A stretch of DNA of 64,000 bases from Sphingobacteriales bacterium JAD_PAG50586_3 (GCA_023213195.1 CP096135.1:3716842-3780841), one strand, 5' to 3'; positions 52,191 to 61,865 are shown, counted from the stretch's first letter. The notes: a model not told the origin generated them from the letters alone. Numbers and translations are program-made.

Positions 52191-52237
52191 AAACCTCCCC
52201 CGCCCTTTGGCCCCCCCTCCAAGAGGGGGACATCTTT
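52191..52237. repeat. Double-hairpin intergenic repeat, copy E
   Basis: CCTCCCCC, private mini-hairpin GCC-CTTT-GGC, then CCCCCCTCCAAGAGGGGG. Adjacent to copy D and just 3' of the PhoD-like gene, so D and E form a tandem pair between two convergent genes. Confidence 0.65.
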
Positions 52238-52243
52238 CTCGAA

Positions 52244-53233
52244 TTAAAATTTAACGCCGAGGTCGGTCATGAGCATTTTGTGCTCGCGGACTACGTTGTT
52301 TTGGGTATCAAGTACTTTAAAGGAAACGGCAGGCTGCGGACCCCAGTCAAAATCTATAACACCATACGCTTTGCCAAAGTAAACCTTGCCAATGGTGCGG
52401 CGTTTATTAAAAAAATGGTAAAAGTCGTTGTAGTGCGTCATGCCGCTGGAGGTAAACTCATAGATTGGGTATTCGCGGTCTTTTATTTCGTCTTTTAAAA
52501 ACTCAGAGTGGTGCACATCGCCACTAATAAATAACACGCCCGAAGCTTTAGACGATACAATCAACTTGTTAAGCCTTTTCTTCGATTCTTTAAAGCGCTT
52601 CCAAAGTTCGAACAAGCCGCGTTTGGGTATAAACTGTATGCTGGTGCCTATGATGTTTATTTGTGCGGTAGATGTATTTAATTCATTCTCCAACCATTTC
52701 CATTGTGCTTCGCCCAATATATCGCCTTTTTTACTGTATTTATCGCGGTTGTAGCGGGTATCAAGCAAAATTACTTTTACCTTTTTACCCTCCGGGCCAT
52801 AGGTGTATGATGTGTAAACACCATCTTGCTTGCGGCGAGGAGAGTCTTTAGGTTCGCCAATAAAATCTAGAAATAGTTGCTGGCTGGCTTTTTTAATAGG
52901 ATTATCTTTACCCACGTTGTTTTGGCCAAAGTCGTGGTCGTCCCACGTGCCAATTACCGGCACGGTCTTAACCATATTGGTATAACCGGGTTTGCTAAGT
53001 TGCAAGTCCCAACATTTTTTAAGTACAGTGGTATCTTCAGTATCGGCATAAATATTATCGCCCATCCAAATCCACAAGTCGGGGTTTTGCGCCACAATTT
53101 TATCCCACAGGGGTTGTTCTACCTGCTCATTGTTGCACGAACCAAAAGCTATGCGGTTTATTGGTTGAGTAGTTTGGGCAATCAGGTTAAGCGCAAATAC
53201 TAAGGCTGATACAACTGCAATTATCTTTTTCAT
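52244..53233 (-). CDS. Secreted PhoD-like phosphatase/phosphodiesterase
   Basis: The ATG at 53233-53231 (MKKIIAVVSALVFALNLIAQ) is chosen because it begins the signal peptide; the in-frame ATG 63 bases upstream adds an implausible lead. 329 residues. Metal-site motifs of the alkaline phosphatase D group: AFGSCNNEQ, WIWMGDNIYAD, TWDDHDFGQNN, LLDTRYNRD and SGDVHHSEF. PhoD-type enzymes hydrolyse phosphodiesters or phosphomonoesters with Fe/Ca. The exact substrate is not clear. The frame is intact. Confidence 0.88.
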   Translation of the reverse strand: MKKIIAVVSALVFALNLIAQTTQPINRIAFGSCNNEQVEQPLWDKIVAQNPDLWIWMGDNIYADTEDTTVLKKCWDLQLSKPGYTNMVKTVPVIGTWDDHDFGQNNVGKDNPIKKASQQLFLDFIGEPKDSPRRKQDGVYTSYTYGPEGKKVKVILLDTRYNRDKYSKKGDILGEAQWKWLENELNTSTAQINIIGTSIQFIPKRGLFELWKRFKESKKRLNKLIVSSKASGVLFISGDVHHSEFLKDEIKDREYPIYEFTSSGMTHYNDFYHFFNKRRTIGKVYFGKAYGVIDFDWGPQPAVSFKVLDTQNNVVREHKMLMTDLGVKF

Positions 53234-53324
53234 ACTAAATTTAGGAGTGGCAAAAATAGCAAACAAATATCCATACTTACGGTTATTTAAAACCATTATA
53301 AAATTAAAGGAAACAAAAGGATTG

Positions 53325-53350
53325 TAAACTATACTATTTGAAATAGTTTA
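53325..53350. promoter_or_regulatory. Possible operator palindrome upstream of the hydrolase pair
   Basis: TAAACTAT-10 nt-ATAGTTTA, with a second palindrome CTATTTGAAATAG inside, centred about 37 bases before the ATG at 53375. It could be a regulator site; no regulator is encoded nearby. Confidence 0.3.
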
Positions 53351-53374
53351 TATTTACCCCTACATACAAATACA

Positions 53375-54522
53375 ATGAAAAAACTATTACTCCTATTTTT
53401 AACTTTCAGCGGAATACTTGCCCATGCACAATCTTTACCCATTGGGCATTTAACGGTGGAAACTACTGACCCTGCCCGTAATAACCGCAGCGTTACCGCC
53501 GAGGTGTATTACCCGGGCACAAGCGCCGGAGACGATGTACCGGTGGCTACAGGTTCCTTTCCGTTGGTAATATTTGGGCATGGCTTTTTAATGCAGGCGG
53601 CTGTATATAATAATATATGGGAAGAGCTTGTACCTAATGGGTATGTATGTGTTTTTTAACTACCGAAGGAGGCATATCGCCCAACCACGGTGAGATGGGC
53701 ACTGATTTTATTTTCCTGAAAAACTCACTTCAAAACGATGCTACTACCAATAGCAATTCTGTTTTTTATCAAAAATTAGCTACCACATCGGCCTACATGG
53801 GCCACTCTATGGGTGGCGGGGCATCTTACCTTGCTGCCGCAAACGACCCTAACGTAACGGCTATGGTTGGCCTAGCCCCAGCGGTAACCAATCCATCGTC
53901 TATAGATGCCGCGGCACAAGTAGATAAACCTACCCTTATTTTTTCAGGCTCTGCCGATGCTGTAACCTCGCCCGAAAGCGCGCATTTACCCATTTACAAT
54001 GCACTACAAAGCAGTTGTAAAGTGTTTGTAAGCATTACAGGCGGTGGGCATTGCTACTTTGCCAACTCAGGCTCTGTTTGCGAATTTGGAGAAGCGGGCG
54101 GCAATTTTTCAATCAGTAGGGAACAACAACAAACCATAACCAACAGCCTGCTTACGCCGTGGTTAAACTATTGGTTAAAGGGCGACGCCTTGTCTATAAC
54201 CACCTTTAGCCAGGTGCTAAACAGCGAAACAGGCATTACCCATAACGAAACCTGCCCACTGTTGGCAACAGGTGTTAAAGAAGATGTATTTTCTACTGTG
54301 CAGGTATACCCCAACCCGGCAAAATCTACCATCTACATAAAAAATAACAGTGCAACACCCATGCGCTATAAGCTGATTAACAGCATGGGCGCTGAAGTAA
54401 GGGGTGGAGATTTAACCACAGCAACCGGTAGCATACATACCACAGGTCTTAGTGCCGGCGTGTATACTGTTATTATAACACAAGGCAACCAATTAAAACC
54501 ATACCGCATAATATTAGAATAA
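53375..54522 (+). CDS. Secreted alpha/beta hydrolase with type A T9SS sorting domain (one frame break)
   Basis: Signal peptide ending LAHAQ; then the hydrolase core (PLVIFGHGFLMQAAVYNNIWEEL, GHSMGGGASYLAAANDP with the nucleophile Ser near 144, an Asp in SGSADAVTSPES, a His in TGGGHCYF). The C-terminal 72 residues form a type A sorting domain (VQVYPNPAKSTIYIK ... LSAGVYTVIITQG). This group resembles dienelactone hydrolase/PAF-acetylhydrolase-like lipases; the substrate is unknown. The frame breaks at the T6 run 53652-53657; one more T gives VCVFLTTEGGISP and 382 residues. The next gene is a longer paralogue starting 2 bases after this stop. Confidence 0.88.
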
Positions 54523-54524
54523 TT

Positions 54525-57500
54525 ATGAAAAAAACTCTATCGCTAACCTTAGTATTCATAGGCTTTGCGCTAAGCCTATCTGCACAAATAGGGCATACCA
54601 CAATTACCTTTGCCGACCCATCTAGAACGGGAGGTTTTGGCAGTGGCGGTGGCCCCGGCAGGCAAATACAAACCGAAATATATTACCCCGCAGCCACTAC
54701 AGGAGATGATGTGCCTGTTACCGGCAGCAACTACCCTGTAATAGTATTTGGGCATGGTTTTGTAATGGTGTGGAGCGCTTACCAGAATATTTGGGAGGCA
54801 TTGGTTGCCCAAGGCTATATTGTGGCTTTTCCACGGACTGAAGGCGGGCTACCACCCAGCCACGGCGATTTTGGTTTAGACCTTGCCTATGTGGCCGAGC
54901 AAATACAGATAAAAAGCAATAACGACCCTGCATTTTTCTTTTACCAAAAAACAGCCCCCACAACAGCCTTAATGGGCCACTCTATGGGTGGCGGCGCGGC
55001 ATTATTGGGTGCGCAAAACAACCCGAACATAACAGCGGTTGCCGTATTAGCGGCAGCTGAAACAAACCCATCGGCGGTTGCGGCCTGTGCGGGAATTAAC
55101 GTACCATCGCTGGTGTTTGCAGGGGCTAACGATTGTGTTACCCCACCACCGACCAATCAGGTGTTGATGTATAATGCCCTTTCATCAAAATGCAAAACGT
55201 ATATATCAATAACCGGTGCCAGCCATTGCCAATTTGCCGATGATAACTTTAACTGCAATTTTGGTGAAATTACCTGCTCACCATCGCCAGCCATATCAAG
55301 GGCCCAGCAACATGCATCGCTAGAAACATACCTTATTCCGTTTATGAATAAATACCTTAAAGGTACTTGTGCACCCAACAGCAATTTTGACGCACTTTTA
55401 ACTGTGGGAACCGATATTACATATAACCAAACCTGCGGTTTACAGGCAGGGGGCGATGCTACTGTATGTGCCGGCAGCCCTGTTACTTTGGGCAGCACTA
55501 TTATGGATGGGTATACCTTTAACTGGACATCGAACCCGGCGGGCTATACAGCTACTACCGCTACCCCAACAGTAACACCACAAAGCACCACAACCTATAT
55601 TTTAAACTACACCAACCTGCAAAGCAACTGTGCGGTAATAGATAGTATTACGGTAACTGTTAATCCATCACCAACAGCAAGCGCAGGTAGCAATACAACC
55701 CTGTGTACAGGCAACACGCTAAACCTTGGCGTTGCCCCTACCCCTAGCGTTAGCTATGCATGGTTGCCTGCAACCAATTTAAGCAGCGCATCGGCCGCTA
55801 ACCCCGTATTTACACCAACACAGGAGGGTAGTTTTGAGTATATTTTAACCGCTAGCATAGGCAGTTGCACAGCAAAAGATACCATAAACTTAACGGTGCT
55901 TACCCCACCGGCAATAACAGCCCTTAGCAACCAAACGTTATGCCCGGGCGCACCTGCGCAGCTAAACGTAAACCTTACCCCATTTGTACCTACTACTTTT
56001 AGCGCAACAGCCGGTAATGTTAACATAGCCGATAATTCGCCGGGAGGTGGTGTGGCTGCAAACAATACGTTACCAACTACAGGCCAATTGGCCGGCAGGG
56101 CAAACAAAACAGTAACAGTGCCTACAGGCAGCTACTCTTTTAAGGGCATAACACTAAGTATAACACACGGCTATAACCAGGATTTGGATATATACCTTGT
56201 AAGCCCCAACAGCCAGGTTTACCTTATTTCTACTGATAATGGTGGTAATGGAGATGGCTACAACAATGTTACATTTAACGATGCAGCAGCTACCGTGCCC
56301 CCAACGGCAAATACCACCTTTACCAATGTTAGCTACAAGCCCGAAGGGGCCACTTTTGTTACCTATACAGGCCCAGTAAACGGCACATGGACACTCTACG
56401 CTGTTGATGATGCCTTGTTTGATTCGGGAACACTTACCGACTTTAAGGTAAACGTGCTGGAACTGCCTACCAACCTAACGTATACATGGTCGCCTAATAC
56501 CGGGTTAAATAATGCATCCATACAAAACCCTGTATCAACCGCTACACAAAACAATAACTATGCTGTTGTGGCCGGTTATTTATCATGCTCTGTAACCGAC
56601 ACCGTTGCTGTAAACCGCTTTACACTACCGGTAGCCAACGCGGGCACCGATGCTACCACCTGCGCGCAAGCCCCAATAACCATAGGCACACCGGCTGTAA
56701 ATGGCATTAGCTACGCGTGGCAATCGGCCCCGGCAGGGTTTACCGCCATTACCGCGCAAGCTACGGTGCAGCCTACCCAAACAACAACGTATTATTTAAC
56801 CGTTACCGATGGAAACACCTGCACCAATAGCGATACGGTTGTTGTGGCCATAGGTGCTGCCAACCCGGCCGTAATAACACCGCAAGGCGCTACTACGTTT
56901 TGCAGCGGGGGCAGTGTTACCCTAAACGGCAATGTATTAACCAACCCTGTATGGTTGCCCAATGGAGAAACCACGCAAAACCTTACGGTTGACTCTGCGG
57001 GAACTTATGGCTTAGTATCTGAAGCCGGCACGCCGTGTGCAGACACTAGCTATGTTAGTGTGGTGGTAAATTTAAACCCACAGCCAATGGTATTTGGCGA
57101 TTGGCTTATCTGCCCTAACGATTCAGTAATACTGACCGGTGCCTCAGGCTTTGTATCGTATGTGTGGAACCCCGGAGGAGAAACTACACAAGATATTTGG
57201 GCCAATTTTGGCGGGCCAAGCTATTACGAGCAAATTGCTACAGACACTAATGGCTGCCAAGGCGTGGTTGCCCAATATAGTGTAGATGATCATCCTGCCA
57301 ATTTTACCACTATTATACAACAAGGCGATTCGTTAATTTTAAGCCCTAACCCACCAAACTGGCAATACCAATGGTACTTTAACGGAGAACCTATTAACAA
57401 TGCCACAGAAGGGGTTTTACTGGCGCAAAATAATGGTGACTACTATGTATCTATACTAGATAATAACGGCTGCCGCTTTGCAACAACCCCATATACTTAC

Positions 57501-57761
57501 ATAAAAGGTGGACTAATAAATGCTGAAAACGCTACGGTAAACATATACCCTAACCCGGCTACCGATAAGTTATTCATCAGCCTTAAAAATAACGGGCCTG
57601 TAACGCTTAACCTGATTGATTATAATGGACGATTAGTTAGCAGCACAAAAGTGGTTAACAACCTAACTGAAATTGATTTAAAAGGCCTTGCGGCTGGTTT
57701 GTACCTGTTGCAGGTTATAACCGATAAAGGAGTTAGTACCTACAAGGTAATTAAGGAGTAA
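54525..57761 (+). CDS. Secreted alpha/beta hydrolase with Ig/PKD, P-domain and type A T9SS sorting domain
   Basis: 1078 residues, intact frame. The N-terminal 300 residues are a paralogue of the preceding hydrolase (PVIVFGHGFVMVWSAYQNIWEAL, FPRTEGGLPPSHGDFG, GHSMGGGAALLGAQNNP with Ser near 152, His in TGASHCQF). Then Ig/PKD-like segments with TPSVSYAWLP-type strands, a proprotein-convertase P-like beta sandwich at about 478-645 (GITLSITHGYNQDLDIYLVSP ... NGTWTLYAVDDALFDSGTL), further Ig-like segments, and a sorting domain (VNIYPNPATDKLFISLK ... LAAGLYLLQVITDKG). The gene begins 2 bases after the preceding stop. The P-like module normally accompanies proteases; here it is joined to a hydrolase. 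Confidence 0.9.
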   Translation: MKKTLSLTLVFIGFALSLSAQIGHTTITFADPSRTGGFGSGGGPGRQIQTEIYYPAATTGDDVPVTGSNYPVIVFGHGFVMVWSAYQNIWEALVAQGYIVAFPRTEGGLPPSHGDFGLDLAYVAEQIQIKSNNDPAFFFYQKTAPTTALMGHSMGGGAALLGAQNNPNITAVAVLAAAETNPSAVAACAGINVPSLVFAGANDCVTPPPTNQVLMYNALSSKCKTYISITGASHCQFADDNFNCNFGEITCSPSPAISRAQQHASLETYLIPFMNKYLKGTCAPNSNFDALLTVGTDITYNQTCGLQAGGDATVCAGSPVTLGSTIMDGYTFNWTSNPAGYTATTATPTVTPQSTTTYILNYTNLQSNCAVIDSITVTVNPSPTASAGSNTTLCTGNTLNLGVAPTPSVSYAWLPATNLSSASAANPVFTPTQEGSFEYILTASIGSCTAKDTINLTVLTPPAITALSNQTLCPGAPAQLNVNLTPFVPTTFSATAGNVNIADNSPGGGVAANNTLPTTGQLAGRANKTVTVPTGSYSFKGITLSITHGYNQDLDIYLVSPNSQVYLISTDNGGNGDGYNNVTFNDAAATVPPTANTTFTNVSYKPEGATFVTYTGPVNGTWTLYAVDDALFDSGTLTDFKVNVLELPTNLTYTWSPNTGLNNASIQNPVSTATQNNNYAVVAGYLSCSVTDTVAVNRFTLPVANAGTDATTCAQAPITIGTPAVNGISYAWQSAPAGFTAITAQATVQPTQTTTYYLTVTDGNTCTNSDTVVVAIGAANPAVITPQGATTFCSGGSVTLNGNVLTNPVWLPNGETTQNLTVDSAGTYGLVSEAGTPCADTSYVSVVVNLNPQPMVFGDWLICPNDSVILTGASGFVSYVWNPGGETTQDIWANFGGPSYYEQIATDTNGCQGVVAQYSVDDHPANFTTIIQQGDSLILSPNPPNWQYQWYFNGEPINNATEGVLLAQNNGDYYVSILDNNGCRFATTPYTYIKGGLINAENATVNIYPNPATDKLFISLKNNGPVTLNLIDYNGRLVSSTKVVNNLTEIDLKGLAAGLYLLQVITDKGVSTYKVIKE

Positions 57762-57818
57762 CCTGCTTATTAGTTACAGATCCCGAAATTAATTCGTGAT
57801 GACGGCATGGTGTAAAAC

Positions 57819-57853
57819 AAAAATCCCCGACGGTAAACCGTCGGGGATTTTTA
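57819..57853. terminator. Bidirectional terminator
   Basis: AAAATCCCCGACGG-TAAA-CCGTCGGGGATTTT, a perfect 14-bp stem flanked by A and T runs, between convergent genes (hydrolase pair and the T9SS cargo at 57873). Confidence 0.92.
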
Positions 57854-57872
57854 CTATCTGTAAGTTGAGAGA

Positions 57873-58697
57873 TTACTTAGTAACAATCATTTTACCGGTG
57901 CGTACTTCTGAACCGTTGCTTAGGTTGTAGATGTAAAGGCCACCTGATAATTTATCAGCAGAAAACTCAATAGCGTTTTTACCGGCTTTAGCAGCGTAGC
58001 TGTTTTGGAAAACCATTTTGCCTAACATGTTGAACACTGTAAGCTCTACGTTAGTTTGCTTTGGAGTGCTGTAAAGAATGTTGGTTTTATCAGTAAAAGG
58101 GTTTGGTGCATTGTCTGTTAAATCAAAAGCAGTAACATCAAGCTCTTCTAAAGAAGTAGGAACAGACATGTTGTAAGTTCTGGCTTGTGGGCTTGGTATT
58201 GGTTGAGGGATTGGGAATGAACCGCCAAGTGGTAAACCAAGAGCAGAAGCATCTAGGGTGATGCTGTATTGAACAGCTAAATCTACAGTGTAGTTGCCAC
58301 CTGCAGTAGCGGTGCCGGTAATACCAACACAACCTTGCTCGTTAGCAGAGAAAGAAGTACCGCCGCCAACTGCTGCTGTTAAACCGTTAGGAAGACCGGT
58401 AACCGGGCCTACAGTCATAGCATCTACGCCAACTGTAAAGCTAGCAGGCAGTAAACCGATAAAAGGGGCAATTTGGGCAGGTAGCAGGTTTGATGGAATA
58501 TCAGAAGCACTGATTGTTAAAGTTGCAGGGGCCCTGAATAAAATAGTAGTGTTGTAAGGCTGACCTATTGCTGCTGTTGGTAACGAGGTAGCAATAAGCG
58601 GCTGAAAGTCAGCTTGGATGTTGCCAGGAGTACACTGTGCATTAACATTGATAGCCATAATGCCGATGGCTGCGGCCGATAGTAAAAACTTTTTCAT
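57873..58697 (-). CDS. Secreted protein with type A T9SS sorting domain
   Basis: 274 residues. Signal peptide ending INVNAQC, an all-beta domain of about 170 residues (QPYNTTILFRAPATL, TGTATAGGNYTVDLAVQYSITL) that resembles a small putative-Ig/adhesion fold, and a type A sorting domain (LTDNAPNPFTDKTNILYSTPKQTNVELTVFNMLGKMV ... LSGGLYIYNLSNG..VRTGKMIVTK). No enzymatic motif. It is the last gene of the run TPR, PorE-like, this gene on the minus strand, but has its own candidate -7 box. Confidence 0.8.
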   Translation of the reverse strand: MKKFLLSAAAIGIMAINVNAQCTPGNIQADFQPLIATSLPTAAIGQPYNTTILFRAPATLTISASDIPSNLLPAQIAPFIGLLPASFTVGVDAMTVGPVTGLPNGLTAAVGGGTSFSANEQGCVGITGTATAGGNYTVDLAVQYSITLDASALGLPLGGSFPIPQPIPSPQARTYNMSVPTSLEELDVTAFDLTDNAPNPFTDKTNILYSTPKQTNVELTVFNMLGKMVFQNSYAAKAGKNAIEFSADKLSGGLYIYNLSNGSEVRTGKMIVTK

Positions 58698-58734
58698 TTG
58701 CAGTATTCCTTTTTTATAGTTGATTTTTGATTAA

Positions 58735-58742
58735 CAAATATA
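58735..58742 (-). promoter_or_regulatory. Candidate -7 box TATATTTG
   Basis: TATATTTG on the minus strand, about 37 bases before the ATG of the T9SS cargo gene at 58697. No clear -33 TTTG. Confidence 0.4.
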
Positions 58743-58746
58743 ATAA

Positions 58747-60810
58747 TTATTTGGCTAGTACTTTAAACTCTGTACGGCGGTTTAGCTGGCGGCCACCATC
58801 GCTGTCGTTAGAGGCGATAGGTTGTAAAAACGCGTAGCCTTTAAACACCATACGAGATTTATCAATGCCATTTTTAATCATGTAGTCTACCACAACTTTA
58901 GCGCGGTTTTCTGACAAGGTTTTGTTGTACGCCTCAGAACCTACGTTATCTGTATGGCCCGATATTTCAATTTTAAGTTTAGGGTACTGGTTCATTAACT
59001 TAACCAAACGCTCTAACTCTGTTGATGAAATATCACGCAGGGTATATTTATCAAAGTCGAAGAAGATGTTCTTTAATACAATTTTACGGCCTACATCAAT
59101 CCTGTCTAACGGGAAATTCTTCTCAATCTCCTGATAGCCCGATGCTTTAGGGATGTTAAAGTTTTCTGACATAAACAGGTAATTATCTGCCGATGTGGTT
59201 ACTGAGTAGTTACGGCCCGAAGGAAGAGATACCAGATACTTACCCGTTGCGCTATTTGAGGTAAAGGTTGATACAATAGAGTTTTGCTCTAAGTCAACAA
59301 TCTCAATAGTACCTAAAAGGGGCTTCTTGGTAATCTTATCGTACACGGTACCTTTTAATATGGTAAGCTCGCCGGTTGGTATATCAAGCTTTTGGTCTAT
59401 AAGTTTTTGCTTAACGGTTACATCCAGGCTAGATAGCAGGTTATCTTCGGTATTAAGAAGGAAGCGTTTTTCATCGCCCAAAAAGGTAAGGCGGTAAATA
59501 TCTTTTTCGCCAAAACCATCTTGTTTAAAAGAAGAGAAATAGGCCCTGCGGCTATCGGCAGTTACTACAAAAAACACATCATCATCGGCAGAGTTAATTG
59601 GGTAGCCTAAATTCTCAGGCTTGCCCCATTTGCCATCTTTTAAAACAGATTTAAAAAAGTCGAACCCGCCCATAGAGTTGTGGCCTTGCGATGCAAAATA
59701 CAGGGTTTTACCATCGGGGTGGGCAAAAACACCTTCCTCGTCAAACTGGGTATTAATATCAGGACCAATGTTAATTGGCTGGCCTAAGTTGCCTTTCTCG
59801 TCAACATAGCAGTAATAAATATCTTTGCCACCGTAGCTGCCATCGGGCTTATTGCTTACAAAGTAAAGCATACGGCCATCAAAAGAGTACGATGCGTGTG
59901 TCTCGTAATACATGGTGTTTACCGAGTTGCTCAAAGGCTCCGGCTTAGACCACTCGCTACCTACAAGTACCGATTGGTAAATATCGCCACCGCGCTTTCC
60001 ATCTTTATAAAGCAATAGTTTTTGACCATCGGGCGAAAGGTTTACCGTAGCATCATTAAAATCGGTGTTTACTGATGTTAGGTTAGATACATTACCCCAA
60101 ATTTCTTTAGGGTCGCGAAGTCCCCTGTAAACGTCTTCGTAGTATTTCTCGTCAATATTAGAAATACCACCACCGGTAGTATTATCGCGGCGGGAAGTAA
60201 AGTACATTACTGACTCATCGGCCGATATTACCGGAGAGTACTCCGGGTAAATAGTGTTTATGCCACTGCCAACGTTTTCTATTAAAATACGCACGGGGTT
60301 AGCCACAAACTTTTTACCATTCTCGCATTCAGTAATACGCTTATCAGTAATAAAAATTTCGTCGGGGTATTTTGATGGTATGGTGGCCTTGTATGTTTTG
60401 TAAAGGTCAATGGCTTTATCCCACATCAGGTTGTTTTGGTAGGCCTGCGCCAACGAAAAGTAAATGCCTGCGCCAATATCGGGTTTTAGCTTTTGTGCTT
60501 TTTCTAAATGCTCAATAGCCTTTGCCTTTTGCGGAGAGCGTAACAAGCAGTTGCCAATTTTATAATTTAGCACCGCATTGTTAGGGTTAAAGTTGTTCGC
60601 TTTTAAATAATAAGGCAACGCCTGGGCATAAAAATAAGGGCCCTGATTATATAATTTATCACCCTCTTTAATATTATTTAGAGCGCCTTTAAGTTCCGCT
60701 TTAAGGTTAGGAAAATTGCTTTTAGTAAACTCAACATTTTGTTGGGCATTCAAGCTGCTTGCCAAAAACAAGAATGTAATTGCAAGTATGAAATGTCCAA
60801 ATATCTTCAT
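58747..60810 (-). CDS. Second PorE-like OmpA/propeller/TPR protein
   Basis: 687 residues, intact frame. Signal peptide ending SSLNAQQ, TPRs (about 40-165; FYAQALPYYLKANNFNPNN, AIEHLEKAQKLKPD), PD40/WD40-like blades (YPEYSPVISADESVMYFTSRRDN, YFVSNKPDGSYGGKDIYYC, YFASQGHNSMGGFDFFKS), a carboxypeptidase-regulatory-like domain (LKGTVYDKITKKPLLGTIEI), and an OmpA domain (IEISGHTDNVGSEAYNKTLSENRAKVVVDYM ... RQLNRRTEF). Domain order equals that of the gene at 18929-20840, but with a Sec signal peptide in place of a lipobox. It is preceded 30 bases upstream by a TPR protein and followed by a T9SS cargo gene. The role is probably peptidoglycan anchoring of an envelope machine. Confidence 0.88.
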   Translation of the reverse strand: MKIFGHFILAITFLFLASSLNAQQNVEFTKSNFPNLKAELKGALNNIKEGDKLYNQGPYFYAQALPYYLKANNFNPNNAVLNYKIGNCLLRSPQKAKAIEHLEKAQKLKPDIGAGIYFSLAQAYQNNLMWDKAIDLYKTYKATIPSKYPDEIFITDKRITECENGKKFVANPVRILIENVGSGINTIYPEYSPVISADESVMYFTSRRDNTTGGGISNIDEKYYEDVYRGLRDPKEIWGNVSNLTSVNTDFNDATVNLSPDGQKLLLYKDGKRGGDIYQSVLVGSEWSKPEPLSNSVNTMYYETHASYSFDGRMLYFVSNKPDGSYGGKDIYYCYVDEKGNLGQPINIGPDINTQFDEEGVFAHPDGKTLYFASQGHNSMGGFDFFKSVLKDGKWGKPENLGYPINSADDDVFFVVTADSRRAYFSSFKQDGFGEKDIYRLTFLGDEKRFLLNTEDNLLSSLDVTVKQKLIDQKLDIPTGELTILKGTVYDKITKKPLLGTIEIVDLEQNSIVSTFTSNSATGKYLVSLPSGRNYSVTTSADNYLFMSENFNIPKASGYQEIEKNFPLDRIDVGRKIVLKNIFFDFDKYTLRDISSTELERLVKLMNQYPKLKIEISGHTDNVGSEAYNKTLSENRAKVVVDYMIKNGIDKSRMVFKGYAFLQPIASNDSDGGRQLNRRTEFKVLAK

Positions 60811-60840
60811 TGCTATGCGTTGTATTATAGGTTTAACTAA

Positions 60841-61865
60841 TTATTTTTTGGTGCACTGGTTATCAATAAATGTTTGCGCGGTAGCAAGACCTTTATCTAA
60901 AGCCAGGTGCCAATCTTCGCATGCACCTTTAAAATCGCTATTCATTTCTTTGGCAATACCCCTGTTTAGGTATGCGTAAGAATAATCTGTGTTAATAGTA
61001 ACCGCCTGGGTAAAATCGGCAACGGCACCGCTAAAGTCTTTATTCTTCATACGGGCTGCACCACGGTTGTTGTAAGCAAAGTAGTAGTTACCATTAAGCT
61101 GAACGGCTTTGGTAAAATTCTCTATAGCCTTAGCGTAATCTTCTTTATCAAAATACACACTGCCCAGGTTGTTGTAGGCTATGTAGTAATCGCTTTTAAG
61201 CTCTGTAGCTTTGGTATACGATGTAATAGCGCCTGTTAAGTCGCCTTTGCGTTTAAGCGAACTGCCCAGGTTGTTGTATGCCTGTGCAAAATCGGGCTTT
61301 AGCTCTATAGCTTTGCGGTAGTCGGCAACGGCACCGTCAAGGTCGTCGCTTTCGCGTTTGGCACTACCACGGTCGTTATAAGCTTCGGCAAAATCGCCTT
61401 TCATAGAAATGCACTTATCAAAATCTACAATAGCAGATTTATAATCGGCAAGCTCTACCTTAACACCACCACGGTAGTAGTAATTCTCGTGGTTAGCAGG
61501 GTTAATATCAACTGCCTTGTCGCAATCAATAAGAGCGCCTTCATAATCGTTGGTGGCTATTTTAGCTTTAGCACGCAAGAAGTATATCTTCTCGGTATTC
61601 TCGCCCAATACAATACACGAGGTTAAATCTTTAATAGCCCCGGCATAGTCTTTAAGTTCGTATTTTGTAACACCACGGTTAAAATAAGCCTGTGTAAACT
61701 TAGGCTCCAGGTTAATGGCGTTATCAAAATCTTTAAGTGCCTGCGCAAAGTTTTTCTTATCGTAACTGGTTACACCGGCATTGTAGGCTTTTTTGCCTTC
61801 TCGCCCTGCCCATTTACCGACAAGCTAAAAACTAACAAAACAGCTAAAAGAGTAAAGTTCTTCAT
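60841..61865 (-). CDS. Secreted TPR protein (one frame break)
   Basis: The signal peptide (LLAVLLVFSLSVNGQ) starts at ATG 61865-61863. The frame breaks at 61789-61794, six A on the coding strand; one more A gives KAYNAGVTSYDKKNFAQALKDFDNAI and a 341-residue protein. About nine TPR units of 34 residues follow (ALIDCDKAVDINPANHENYYYRGGVK, AVADYRKAIELKPDFAQAYNNLGSSL). Periplasmic scaffold by family logic. It lies 30 bases upstream of the PorE-like gene, so the two are probably co-transcribed and may act together. Confidence 0.85.
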
